Source of the DNA: Clostridium sardiniense
Lineage (GTDB): Bacteria; Bacillota; Clostridia; Clostridiales; Clostridiaceae
Length of the DNA: 63,334 nucleotides
Assembly (NCBI RefSeq): GCF_016907995.1
Contig: NZ_JAFBDA010000020.1
Span: 1 to 63,334 of the forward strand
Direction of reading: 5' to 3'
The first letter of the stretch is position 1; each line of letters starts with the position of its first letter. A program made the position numbers and the translations under genes. Below, piece after piece: positions 55,170 through 63,334 of this stretch. The notes beneath the pieces are model-generated. The model was not told the DNA's origin, made no database searches, and saw nothing but the letters and a program-made list of their open reading frames with translations.

Positions 55170-55775
55170 TTATTTATGGACTTTATCATTTATTACTTCT
55201 GATTTTTCTTCTGCCATTAAATCTGAAGTTAACTTTCTTTCGTTTGCTATAGCTGCAATAACAGTATCTAAATTTTCTAATAAAGTAATCTCTTCTCCAA
55301 ATTCTAAATCGCCTAATTTATATACTGAACCATCTACCCCTTTAGACACATCTAGTTTTATAGATTTAGGTAGCTTATTTGATTCACAAGAAATTTTAAC
55401 TAAATCCTTTTCTTTTTGTAGTACCGCACCTTTTTGGGTTAAGAAACCTTCACCTACATATTGTATAGGAATATCCGTTTCTATTTGTGAATTTCCATCT
55501 AAAAGTTCTAAATCTAAATGTATAACATCATGATTAATTGGTTCTCTTTGTACTTCTTTAATTAATGCACTTTTAGTTTCTCCATTGAAATTAACATTTA
55601 AAATCCCGTGTTCTCCTGAGTTTGAAATTTCTTTCCCAAGTTCTAAACACCCAACCTCAAACATTAAATTACTCATTCCTTTTCCATATATAACTCCAGG
55701 TACTAACCCCTTAGCTCTAGATTTTCTTCCACTATTACTAACTTTATTTCTTTCTTTTATTGTTAATTCGCCCAT
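55170..55775 (-). CDS. rplY: 50S ribosomal protein L25/general stress protein Ctc
   Basis: The protein has 201 residues. The N-terminal 5S rRNA-binding domain is MGELTIKERNKVSNSGRKSRAKG, LVPGVIYGKG, and a C-terminal TL5-type domain follows from about residue 95. The ATG at 55775 follows AGGAGG with a 7-base spacer. Starts further upstream overlap that site. The leader is structured. Confidence 0.95.
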   Translation of the reverse strand: MGELTIKERNKVSNSGRKSRAKGLVPGVIYGKGMSNLMFEVGCLELGKEISNSGEHGILNVNFNGETKSALIKEVQREPINHDVIHLDLELLDGNSQIETDIPIQYVGEGFLTQKGAVLQKEKDLVKISCESNKLPKSIKLDVSKGVDGSVYKLGDLEFGEEITLLENLDTVIAAIANERKLTSDLMAEEKSEVINDKVHK

Positions 55776-55869
55776 AACAATTCCTCCTACTTTCATTGCA
55801 AATTCTTTTTAATTATTCCTAAAAGTATGGAATTTTATTCATCGTTTTTAAAATTCGATCTTATCAAAC

Positions 55870-55900
55870 AAAAAATAAGAGATATACTTATACCTCTTAT
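55870..55900 (-). terminator. Terminator downstream of the DUF523 gene
   Basis: ATAAGAG with TATA (55875-55886) pairs with TATA and CTCTTAT (55889-55900), and TTTTTTG follows on the minus strand. It lies about 140 bases past the DUF523 stop and about 95 bases before the ctc start, so it could instead be an attenuator in a ctc leader. Confidence 0.6.
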
Positions 55901-55944
55901 CATTAATCCTTTATTATAAATCTTTTCTATAGCAATTATTATCG

Positions 55945-55978
55945 CTAGTATATAAATATAATAAACTTTATATGCTAG
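55945..55978 (-). other. Long AT-rich hairpin upstream of ctc
   Basis: CTAGTATATAAA (55945-55956) and TTTATATGCTAG (55967-55978) form a 12-bp stem with one G-T pair and a 10-base loop. It lies between the DUF523 stop and the terminator at 55870-55900, with a smaller TAGC/GCTA dyad overlapping. The region may be a structured leader. Confidence 0.35.
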
Positions 55979-56043
55979 TAATAATTTATATTTATTTCGT
56001 TAATAACTTTAACCTAATTAAACAAATGTATCAAATGATAATA

Positions 56044-56484
56044 TTATAATAAAATATCTTGAATATTATCTTCTGAGAATACTTTTATTCCATTTTTTCT
56101 AAATAATTTTGCAGTAAGTCCTTCTCCTTTTATCTTGTTTTTAGAAAATTTACCATCATAAATATAACTACTTCCGCAAGAGGGGCTCCCTTCTTTTAAA
56201 ATCGCAATATTTGCATTCACTAGTTTTGCAATCTTTAATGATTCTTCTGCACCTTTTTCAAAAAATTCAGTAACGTTTTCGCCAATTTTATTAATTACCA
56301 ATATTTTTTTATCTATTTTTGAAATTTCTGCTGGTAATCTCGGTGTAGTCATCCCCCCCAATTGTTCTGGACAAATCAGAACTGCTTTTCCTTCTTTGAA
56401 CAATTTAACACATTGTTCATTTTCATTATTACCCCCACTATATTTACAATTACATCCACAAAGGCACGCACTAATTACCATCAT
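56044..56484 (-). CDS. DUF523 family protein (TudS-like thiouracil desulfidase family)
   Basis: The protein has 146 residues. The Cys-rich start SACLCGCNCKYSGG, then CPEQLGGMTTPRLPAEI and EGSPSCGSSYIYDG are the signatures of DUF523. A member called TudS binds a 4Fe-4S cluster and desulfurises thiouracil. The substrate here is not known. The ATG follows AAGGAGG. The gene is probably monocistronic. Confidence 0.9.
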   Translation of the reverse strand: MMVISACLCGCNCKYSGGNNENEQCVKLFKEGKAVLICPEQLGGMTTPRLPAEISKIDKKILVINKIGENVTEFFEKGAEESLKIAKLVNANIAILKEGSPSCGSSYIYDGKFSKNKIKGEGLTAKLFRKNGIKVFSEDNIQDILL

Positions 56485-56557
56485 AAATAACTCCTCCTTA
56501 TCCTTTATTTATAGAAAAAGGCCAAAGACTTTATAGCCCTTAGCCGTAATATATTAA

Positions 56558-57508
56558 TTAATATGTATCTTCTTCCCATTCAATCTTATTTAAATATAAT
56601 TCTACATATTCATCACTCATCTTAGGATTTATAGTATCCTCATGAGAAATAGTTATAGTTGACATTGCAATTGCATATTTCACTGTATCTTTTAATGATA
56701 GATTATTCATATATCCATATCCTACACCTGCAACAAATGAATCTCCTGCTCCTGTAGTATTTTTAACAGTTACATTTTTAGCTTTAATTTTTCCTGTTTC
56801 TTCATTATTCATATAATATATACCATCAGCATCTAAACTAATAAATACATTCTCTACTCCTTGAGATAAAAAATAATCTCCAGCCTTATCTAAATCCTCT
56901 TTAGTCTTTATCGGAAAACCACAAAGAATTTCTGCTTCATATCTATTTGGTTTTATAGTATGGAAGTATTTAATTAAATGTTTAATTTTTTCTGCTTTGG
57001 CTGCTGATACTGGATCTAAAACGAACCTTGTTTTTCCCTTATATGTAGTAAGTATATATTCAAGCATCTCCGCATCGTCAGCATCAAGAATTGTATATTC
57101 AGCATTAGAAATTGCTTCTTTCTTTGAATCAATAAAATCAGTATCCATCTCATCTAAGCTTTCCATATCTACAACTGCTGATACCATATCTCCTGTATGA
57201 TCTAAAATTGCCATATAAGTTGGAGTACATCCACCTTCAAGAATTAATGATTCCTCCATGTCATACCCAACCATCTTTGAATGTGATAAGATATTCCTAC
57301 CATTTTCATCATCTCCTATGATTGATATAAATTTAGTATTTACTCCAACCCTTGCAAGGTTTTCAGAAATATTTCTACAAACTCCTCCAAGTGAAATTTT
57401 GATATTTCCCGGATTTGAATCTTTGCCTTTATATATGTTTCTAGTAAAGCCTAGTATATCAACAATTGATGCTCCTATAACTAGTATGTATGAATCTTTT
57501 TGTGTCAT
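56558..57508 (-). CDS. PfkB family carbohydrate or nucleoside kinase
   Basis: The protein has 316 residues of the ribokinase fold: GASIVDILGF near the start, SLGGVCRNISENLARVGV, and the C-terminal VKNTTGAGDSFVAGVGYGYM with the catalytic Asp. The LGGVCRNIAEN-type stretch is like pseudouridine kinases, but no psuG is next to it, so the substrate stays open. The ATG at 57508 follows AGGAGA. A start at 57535 overlaps that site. Confidence 0.88.
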   Translation of the reverse strand: MTQKDSYILVIGASIVDILGFTRNIYKGKDSNPGNIKISLGGVCRNISENLARVGVNTKFISIIGDDENGRNILSHSKMVGYDMEESLILEGGCTPTYMAILDHTGDMVSAVVDMESLDEMDTDFIDSKKEAISNAEYTILDADDAEMLEYILTTYKGKTRFVLDPVSAAKAEKIKHLIKYFHTIKPNRYEAEILCGFPIKTKEDLDKAGDYFLSQGVENVFISLDADGIYYMNNEETGKIKAKNVTVKNTTGAGDSFVAGVGYGYMNNLSLKDTVKYAIAMSTITISHEDTINPKMSDEYVELYLNKIEWEEDTY

Positions 57509-57688
57509 ATTATCTCTCCTGTTTCTATTTCCCATTATTATAAAAAAACATACAATTATTATAAGTTACAAAAAGAAAAAAATAAAGAATATTTCTTTAA
57601 TTTTTTAAAATAGTTAATGTAAAGGTTTATAAATTGTCGTATTATATCCTTTATTTAATATTTCCCTTTAAATTCGGTTAATTAACTT

Positions 57689-57729
57689 AAAGAGACAGTT
57701 TATTTATTTCCAAAATAAGCTGTCTCTTT
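57689..57729. terminator. Terminator after mutS2
   Basis: AAAGAGACAG (57689-57698) pairs with CTGTCTCTTT (57720-57729), with more pairing inside, and T follows on the plus strand. The gap 57509-57772 holds nothing else I can support. Confidence 0.75.
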
Positions 57730-57772
57730 TTAATTTTGTTAATTATATATTAATTTTGCATGAAAATTTATT

Positions 57773-60133
57773 TTACTTTAAGATAGCAATTGTTACACCA
57801 TCTCCACCTTCACCATAGACTCCTAGCCTATAGCTCTTTACATGAGGATGTCTTTTTAGCATATCATTTATAGCTTTTCTAAGAACTCCAGTTCCTTTTC
57901 CATGAACTATAGTTACCTCGCCTAGATTAGCCATATAAGCGTCATCTAAGTACTTATCTGCCCTAAAGCAAGCTTCTTCAGAATCCATCCCTCTTAAATC
58001 AACCCTGCTTTCTATATTACTTAAATTCAATTTAACTTCTCTCTTTTTCTTTTCCTTTGCCTTTTTAACCGGCTTATCTAAAGCTCTTAAATCTTTAGCC
58101 TTAACACTTATTTTCATTATTCCAGCTTCAACTAGAACTTCTCCCTTGCTATCAGGAAGTGATATTATTATAACATTTTGATTTAGTGATGGAAGATATG
58201 CCTCCATTCCTAATTTAATCTCTTCTATACTTTCACCTTTTTGTTCTTTTTGAGAATAAAGTGACTTCTCTTTATTTTCCAGACTTTCTTTAAGCTTCCT
58301 TCTCTCTTCCTCAAGTCTATTTCGCCCTCCACTTGAAATACCCATTTTTTCTAGTTCTCTCATAGCCTTTAAAATTTCATCTGCTTCATCCTTAGCATTG
58401 GATATTATATCCTTAGCTTCTTTTCTAGCATCCATATATGCCTTATCTCTTGTTTTATCTAACTTCTCAAGTTTTTCTTCATATTTTCTTTTAAGCTTTA
58501 ATGCATCTTCTTTAGCTAAAATAGCTTCTCTCGCATCTCTTTTTGCTATAATACTCTTTTCTTGAAGTTCTCTTATAAGATCTTCAAACTGAAGATTATC
58601 TTCAGCTATAAAATCTTTAGCCTCTTTTATTACACTTTCGCTAAGACCTAATCTCCTAGATATTTCAAAGGCATTTGATTTACCTGGAACTCCAATTAAA
58701 AGTCTATATGTAGGTCTTAAAGTTGTTACGTCAAATTCAACAGAAGCATTTTCAACATCTGGAGTTCTAAGTGCATATCCTTTAAGCTCGCTATAGTGAG
58801 TTGTAGCTACTACCTTACTTCCTCTTGCTTTTAAGTTTTCAATTATCGCTGCTGCTAGTGCTGCACCCTCTGTAGGGTCAGTACCTGCTCCAAGTTCATC
58901 AAATAGCACCAATGACTCTTTAGTTGCTTTACTCATTATATCAACTATATTTGTCATATGTGATGAGAATGTTGAAAGAGATTGTTCAATACTTTGTTCA
59001 TCTCCAATATCTGCAAATATTTCATTATAAAATGCTATTTTTGAGCCTTCTTTTGCTGGTATTAAAAGTCCACACATACCCATTAAATGTATAAGCCCAA
59101 TTGTTTTTAATGTAACTGTTTTACCACCAGTATTAGGTCCTGTAATCATTATTACATTATACTCTTCTCCTAAATATATATCTGAAGATATTACGTTTTT
59201 AGGGTCTATTAAAGGGTGTCTTGCTGATATCATATCAAAGCTTCCATCTTCACTTACAGTTGGATGCGTTCCATCTATACTTGATGCATAAGATCCCTTT
59301 GCAAATATAAAGTCAAGCTCACCTAATATTCTATTGTTACTTTTACATACATCAACATTATTTGAAACTTTATTTGAAAGATCTGCTAATATCCTCTCAA
59401 TCTCTGCCTTTTCTTTTAGCATAAGCTCTTTAATTTCATTATTTAAATTAACTAAGCCCATAGGCTCTATAAATAATGTTGCTCCTGTTGAACTTTGATC
59501 ATGAACTATACCAGGAACTTGACCCTTATATTCTACTTTAACAGGAAGTACGTATCTATCCCCTCTCATTGTATATAGATTCTCTTGAAGATATTTTGAA
59601 TAGCTTCTAACTATACTATTTATTTTCTCTCTTACTGAGGAATTTTTTTCTTTTAAATTCCTTCTTATACTTCTAAGAGAAGATGATGCTCTATCACTTA
59701 CTTCTTCTTCTGATACAATAGCTCTTTCTATTTCCTCTTCGAGCCCTTTTAAAGGTTCCAATATATATGCTAAATCTTCTATTCTTTCAAAAGCTATTTC
59801 AGCTTCATCTCTTTCCGTATACTTTTTAAATCTTCTTGAACATCTTAGCATATTTCCTATATTTAAAAGTTGCTCACAAGATAAAACTCCACCTTTACTA
59901 GCTCTTTCAATACCTTCACTTACATCATATAATCCCTCAAATGGTGGTGCACCTTTTGTAACTAACATATCTAAAGCTTCTTTTGTTTCTTTTAGCCCAA
60001 TTTCTACCTCATATTTTGTTTCATAGGGTGCTAGTTTATCTATAAGCTTCTTTCCACCCTGTGTTTTTGAATATCTCTTTAAATTTTCTTTTACTTTTTG
60101 AAATTCTAAGACTCTAAATGTTCTTTCATTCAT
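57773..60133 (-). CDS. mutS2: MutS2 (Smr-domain MutS homolog)
   Basis: MutS2 is linked to rescue of collided ribosomes in Bacillus and to suppression of recombination in other bacteria. The protein has 786 residues. Walker A GPNTGGKTVTLKT, Walker B VLFDELGAGTDPTEGAALA, a long coiled coil, a KOW-like segment, and the C-terminal Smr nuclease domain VDLRGMDSEEA with VTIVHGKGTGVLRKAI are in order. It starts 4 bases after the U32 stop, so the two are probably coupled. Confidence 0.97.
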   Translation of the reverse strand: MNERTFRVLEFQKVKENLKRYSKTQGGKKLIDKLAPYETKYEVEIGLKETKEALDMLVTKGAPPFEGLYDVSEGIERASKGGVLSCEQLLNIGNMLRCSRRFKKYTERDEAEIAFERIEDLAYILEPLKGLEEEIERAIVSEEEVSDRASSSLRSIRRNLKEKNSSVREKINSIVRSYSKYLQENLYTMRGDRYVLPVKVEYKGQVPGIVHDQSSTGATLFIEPMGLVNLNNEIKELMLKEKAEIERILADLSNKVSNNVDVCKSNNRILGELDFIFAKGSYASSIDGTHPTVSEDGSFDMISARHPLIDPKNVISSDIYLGEEYNVIMITGPNTGGKTVTLKTIGLIHLMGMCGLLIPAKEGSKIAFYNEIFADIGDEQSIEQSLSTFSSHMTNIVDIMSKATKESLVLFDELGAGTDPTEGAALAAAIIENLKARGSKVVATTHYSELKGYALRTPDVENASVEFDVTTLRPTYRLLIGVPGKSNAFEISRRLGLSESVIKEAKDFIAEDNLQFEDLIRELQEKSIIAKRDAREAILAKEDALKLKRKYEEKLEKLDKTRDKAYMDARKEAKDIISNAKDEADEILKAMRELEKMGISSGGRNRLEEERRKLKESLENKEKSLYSQKEQKGESIEEIKLGMEAYLPSLNQNVIIISLPDSKGEVLVEAGIMKISVKAKDLRALDKPVKKAKEKKKREVKLNLSNIESRVDLRGMDSEEACFRADKYLDDAYMANLGEVTIVHGKGTGVLRKAINDMLKRHPHVKSYRLGVYGEGGDGVTIAILK

Positions 60134-60136
60134 TTT

Positions 60137-62479
60137 TTATTCTACACCTCTTCTATAATGGCCTTTTGTATAATTTTTATTATCTATAATACTTTTTCCA
60201 TTAAGTTCATTTATAACTCTTCTTACTTCTTCTCTACTTTCATCAGTAAAATCAAGCCTTAAACATTTAATTCCCATATCCTTTAAATCATCTATTTCTT
60301 CTATTAGGTTTATTGGAAGAGAATTTAATATATGGCTTCTACAGAATATATCAGTCATTACATTAAATTTTTCATTTACTCTATCAATTAATGTAAATGT
60401 ATCTCTTTCACAAGCTTTATTGCAATCTTTATTATTGTCTTTAGCTCCAAATGTACTTCCTATTGGACAATATTCACTAATCATCAATTCTGTTTTACCA
60501 TATATCACCTTAGCAACATTTCCTTTAAATCCTTTTAATGAAGCTTTCATCTCTTTTCTATTAAGTTCTTCACTAATAGTTAATATATCCATATCTTCTT
60601 TATAGAATTCTAATGTATCTTTATTAAATATATTTAATTTATAATCACCAACAATAAATAACTCATTTTTATATTTATTTATTATTCCAATATTAGATGT
60701 AAGTAGTCCCTTTATATATGGTTTGCACTCTTCTATAATCTTCACTATTGTTTTAAATTCACCCTTTATTACATTAGGCAATCTAAGTATTAAATTACAT
60801 CCTTTGCTATATGCCTTAAGATCATTTACCCTTATTCCATTTTTATGTCTATTAAATATGTCCACCGCAATATACTCAAAATCATTTTTTAATTCTTCAA
60901 ATTGATCTTTTAATATTACTTTCGGTAATACATCTATATTTTGGCTATTTCTATCATTTAATATAAATTTCTTTTCATTTCCATATCTTTTTCTTCTATA
61001 CTTTGAACATTCTTTTTTTATTATTTGCTCAAATAGCTCTCTTCTAAGTTCATTTAACTCACCAATTCTCATGAATCCATCTTCAAATGATGAAAACTCT
61101 ATTTTATTAAATCTATATGGATATTCACCTGACTTAAATAAAGCCTTTTCTATTCTCGCTTTATCTAAAGGTTTATTTGACGCTGCTTCTACAACACTTC
61201 CAGAAACCTCGTAATAATCATCTCCAAATAAAGTTCCAAGCTTAACTTCTTCATTTATTTTAAAATGAATATATCCTGTTAATTCAATTTTTCTTCCATA
61301 AGGTTTTATTCCTTCACTAAGCTCTGCAGTTAGTTTTTTATCAGACATCTTATAAAGATAATCTCCCTTTTTATATCCGATTGGGAATAATTTCACCCTA
61401 TCTCCCTTTACTGCTTCTTTTACTTCATTTTTATTTTTTATGATCTTACTAGCTGTGAATCCACCATCATTAACTCTGACTCCATCACCTAAACCAATCT
61501 TCTCTTCTAATAACACTTCCCCATTTTCTAATACTTTTCCAAGTAATACGCCTGTATTTTTAGGGAAATTATAGCTCATCATATCTCTTCCAGCATTTTT
61601 ATTTAAATATGCCTTTGAGAAACCTTCTCTATTAAATAATTGAAGTAGTTCTCCCTTACCTTTTTTAACATCGAATTCGTAATTATATATTTCTTTGTCT
61701 ACAGCTTTTCTATAATTTCTAACTACACCTGCTACATACTCAGGTCTCTTCATTCTTCCTTCTATTTTTAATGAGTATGTACCACTATCTATTATACTTT
61801 TTACATCTTCTATAGTACAAATATCCTTTGGTGATAAAAGATATCCTCTCTTCTCTCCGCCTTTTTGTGATTTTAATGTGTATTCCATTCTGCAAGGCTG
61901 TGCACATCTTCCTCTGTTACCACTTCTGCCTCCGATCATTGAACTCATTAAACATTGTCCTGAATAACATACACAAAGTGCTCCATGTACAAACATTTCT
62001 GTTTCAATTTTCAAATCAGTTGATATATGCTTTATTTCTTCAAAAGTTAATTCTCTTGATAAAACTATTCTATGAAAGCCTTTTTCTTTAAAATACATGG
62101 CTCCTTCACCATTATGAATAGTCATTTGCGTTGAAGCATGAAGTTCAAAGTCATTATATTTTTCTTTAATTACTTTAAATAATCCTAAATCTTGAATTAT
62201 AAGAGCATCTACTCCTATTTCATAAAGATATCCTGCATACTTTAATGCTTTAGGGAGTTCTTCTTCCTTTAATAAAGTATTCATTGTCACATAAACTTTC
62301 ACACCATAGCTATGTGCATAATCTATTGCTTTTTTCATATTTTCATTATCAAAATTTGAAGCATAAGCTCTTGCCGAAAACTTATCTCCACCTAAATATA
62401 TAGCATCTGCACCATTATTAATTGCAGCATAAAGACTTTCCATACTTCCAGCAGGTGCTAGAACCTCTATTTTTTCCAT
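60137..62479 (-). CDS. U32 family peptidase (RlhA-like, DUF3656)
   Basis: The protein has 780 residues. Residues 1-300 have the U32 domain: VLAPAGSMESLYAAINNGADAIYLGG, then HASTQMTIHNG, MFVHGALCVCYSGQCLMSS and GGRSGNRGRCAQPCR, a Cys set expected to bind iron-sulfur. The C-terminal half fits the DUF3656 extension seen in RlhA, which hydroxylates C2501 of 23S rRNA in E. coli. A role in RNA hydroxylation is more likely than proteolysis. The ATG follows TAGGAGAG. Confidence 0.9.
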   Translation of the reverse strand: MEKIEVLAPAGSMESLYAAINNGADAIYLGGDKFSARAYASNFDNENMKKAIDYAHSYGVKVYVTMNTLLKEEELPKALKYAGYLYEIGVDALIIQDLGLFKVIKEKYNDFELHASTQMTIHNGEGAMYFKEKGFHRIVLSRELTFEEIKHISTDLKIETEMFVHGALCVCYSGQCLMSSMIGGRSGNRGRCAQPCRMEYTLKSQKGGEKRGYLLSPKDICTIEDVKSIIDSGTYSLKIEGRMKRPEYVAGVVRNYRKAVDKEIYNYEFDVKKGKGELLQLFNREGFSKAYLNKNAGRDMMSYNFPKNTGVLLGKVLENGEVLLEEKIGLGDGVRVNDGGFTASKIIKNKNEVKEAVKGDRVKLFPIGYKKGDYLYKMSDKKLTAELSEGIKPYGRKIELTGYIHFKINEEVKLGTLFGDDYYEVSGSVVEAASNKPLDKARIEKALFKSGEYPYRFNKIEFSSFEDGFMRIGELNELRRELFEQIIKKECSKYRRKRYGNEKKFILNDRNSQNIDVLPKVILKDQFEELKNDFEYIAVDIFNRHKNGIRVNDLKAYSKGCNLILRLPNVIKGEFKTIVKIIEECKPYIKGLLTSNIGIINKYKNELFIVGDYKLNIFNKDTLEFYKEDMDILTISEELNRKEMKASLKGFKGNVAKVIYGKTELMISEYCPIGSTFGAKDNNKDCNKACERDTFTLIDRVNEKFNVMTDIFCRSHILNSLPINLIEEIDDLKDMGIKCLRLDFTDESREEVRRVINELNGKSIIDNKNYTKGHYRRGVE

Positions 62480-62550
62480 TTACATCTCTCCTATAAACTT
62501 AACCATTTGTTCTTTTCCATATCACTTTAGTTTAACCTATTACTTAGTAA

Positions 62551-62587
62551 AAATAAAGTACTGAGTAAATGTAAAATTACTCAGTAC
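62551..62587 (-). terminator. Terminator after the coiled-coil gene
   Basis: GTACTGAGTAA (62558-62568) pairs with TTACTCAGTAC (62577-62587), and TTATTTTTAC follows on the minus strand. Confidence 0.85.
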
Positions 62588-62594
62588 AAAAACT

Positions 62595-63334
62595 TTACCT
62601 TCTCTTTAGTAACACTGGTTGATTCTCTGCTTTAGCCTTAGTAAGTTCAATTTGAGCATCTAATAACTTCTTTTCTAAATCAAGAACTTTATACTTACTA
62701 CTTTGAAGCTCTGTTCTTGTAGCTTTACCAGCTTCGATTAATGTCTTTCTATCATTTTCAAACTTAACTGTCTTTTCCTTTAATTCATCTAATATTTCTT
62801 TTTTATCTTTAACTTCTTCTTTTAATAAATCTATTTCTTCTTGAAGAGAATTTATTTCTAAATCTTTTTCTTCCTTTAAATTCTCTATATTCTGTATATT
62901 CTTTTCATTCTTAGTTTTTTCTTCTTTCATTCTACCTTTAAGTTCTTCATATTCTGATTGAAGTTTATTTAAATTAGCACTTTTTTCATCTAAATTATTT
63001 TTAGCATCCTCGTACCTAATCTCATATTCATTTATCGTGTACTCATTATTCTTAATTTCATCTTTAAACTCTTTTATTTTACTTCTAAGAATATCCATCT
63101 CAACTTGAAGAGAATCTCTATTAGTCTTTATTCTTTCAAGATCTTTAAGAATGCCTTCTCTTTCTCGTTTTACATCTTCAACTTCTTTTAATAAAACTTT
63201 ATTCTTAAATAAACTACTATCAATTTCTTTCTTACTGCTTATATTCTCAGTTTCTAGTTTATTTATTTTTTTATTTAAAACTTTTTCAATATTTTCTTTT
63301 GGTGTTGTTGGTTTGGTTTTGTGTGTTGGTTTGT
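62595..63334 (-). CDS. Coiled-coil protein, C-terminal part, cut by the window edge
   Basis: The frame is open from 62595 to the window end and gives about 246 residues. The first visible residues are a Lys-Thr-Pro linker (KPTHKTKPTTPKENIEKVL), followed by about 210 residues of continuous coiled coil rich in Glu and Lys and the tail ENQPVLLKRR. An ATG at 63098 is internal. Clostridial zapA often lies before the U32/mutS2 pair, so this could be a ZapA with a long C-terminal extension, but the N-terminal ZapA domain is outside the window. I therefore leave it unnamed. Confidence 0.7.
   Translation of the reverse strand, partial: KPTHKTKPTTPKENIEKVLNKKINKLETENISSKKEIDSSLFKNKVLLKEVEDVKREREGILKDLERIKTNRDSLQVEMDILRSKIKEFKDEIKNNEYTINEYEIRYEDAKNNLDEKSANLNKLQSEYEELKGRMKEEKTKNEKNIQNIENLKEEKDLEINSLQEEIDLLKEEVKDKKEILDELKEKTVKFENDRKTLIEAGKATRTELQSSKYKVLDLEKKLLDAQIELTKAKAENQPVLLKRR

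Noticed and set aside
56515..56545. GGCC/GGGC-type hairpin as the terminator of the PfkB kinase gene
   Set aside because: Only about four continuous pairs can form around the loop, so it is too weak to list, although the following T-run is suggestive.
1..63334. CRISPR arrays, insertion sequences, prophage genes, T-box or common riboswitch motifs
   Set aside because: No regularly spaced repeats, transposase or phage proteins are visible, and I see no T-box consensus or known riboswitch core in the intergenic regions.

Overview
The window is a low-GC, AT-rich chromosomal segment of a spore-forming Firmicute, most likely Clostridium sensu stricto. The reasons are strong AGGAGG ribosome-binding sites, frequent TTG and GTG starts, spo0A next to spoIVB, a complete spoIIIA operon, and a spoVD/sbp/DUF881 type of division cluster. 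MurE carries a DNPR motif and dapF is present, which points to meso-diaminopimelate peptidoglycan. Almost every gene is on the minus strand. The exceptions are rqcH, the tRNA-Sec gene and pdaA. I see no insertion sequence, prophage, CRISPR array, rRNA or antibiotic cassette. This is mainly housekeeping and sporulation DNA, with a short gene-poor accessory stretch at the left end.

Layout. 1-2382: gene-poor stretch with the start of a gene leaving the window, a CmpB-type membrane protein, a 28-codon small ORF with a strong ribosome-binding site, a decayed partial copy of that small ORF, a membrane-anchored protein that seems to start at ATT, and a broken ORF. 2383-14672: spo0A and spoIVB, then recN-argR-nadK-tlyA-dxs-ispA-xseB-xseA-folD-nusB in the reverse of transcription order, then an Asp23 gene. 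14758-19782: spoIIIAA-AH. 19926-20911: a CD1247-type zinc-ribbon protein and efp. 21102-26605: a compact nine-gene type IV pilus/pseudopilus operon. 26689-28542: a lipoprotein and dapF. 28639-30372: rqcH on the plus strand. 30406-33073: rluD-pyrR-RNA methyltransferase. 33185-48155: division and cell-wall genes, transcribed mraZ to divIVA. 48335-48431: selenocysteine tRNA. 48693-57508: ychF, pdaA, fchA, nitroreductase, TPR protein, phospho-sugar mutase, L25/Ctc, DUF523 and a PfkB kinase. 57773-63334: mutS2, a U32 peptidase and the C-terminal part of a coiled-coil protein.

The genes form a few functional groups. Spo0A starts sporulation, SpoIVB and the SpoIIIA channel act at and after engulfment, SpoVD/FtsW/MraY/MurE/MurF build wall, and PdaA modifies spore cortex. 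DivIVA, SepF, FtsL, FtsQ and YlmG serve division. RqcH, EF-P, RsmH, RluD, TlyA, the RlmL-like methylase, L25, NusB and the U32 enzyme serve the ribosome. FolD and FchA, about 37 kb apart, probably divide the two folate steps that one enzyme usually carries out.

The most interesting items are the small ORF and its decayed relative, the ATT start, the tRNA-Sec gene with several unpaired stem positions, FolD with Gln where the catalytic Lys is expected, the reduced pilus operon, and the regulatory architecture of spo0A and mraZ. I did not find a clearly new multi-gene system.
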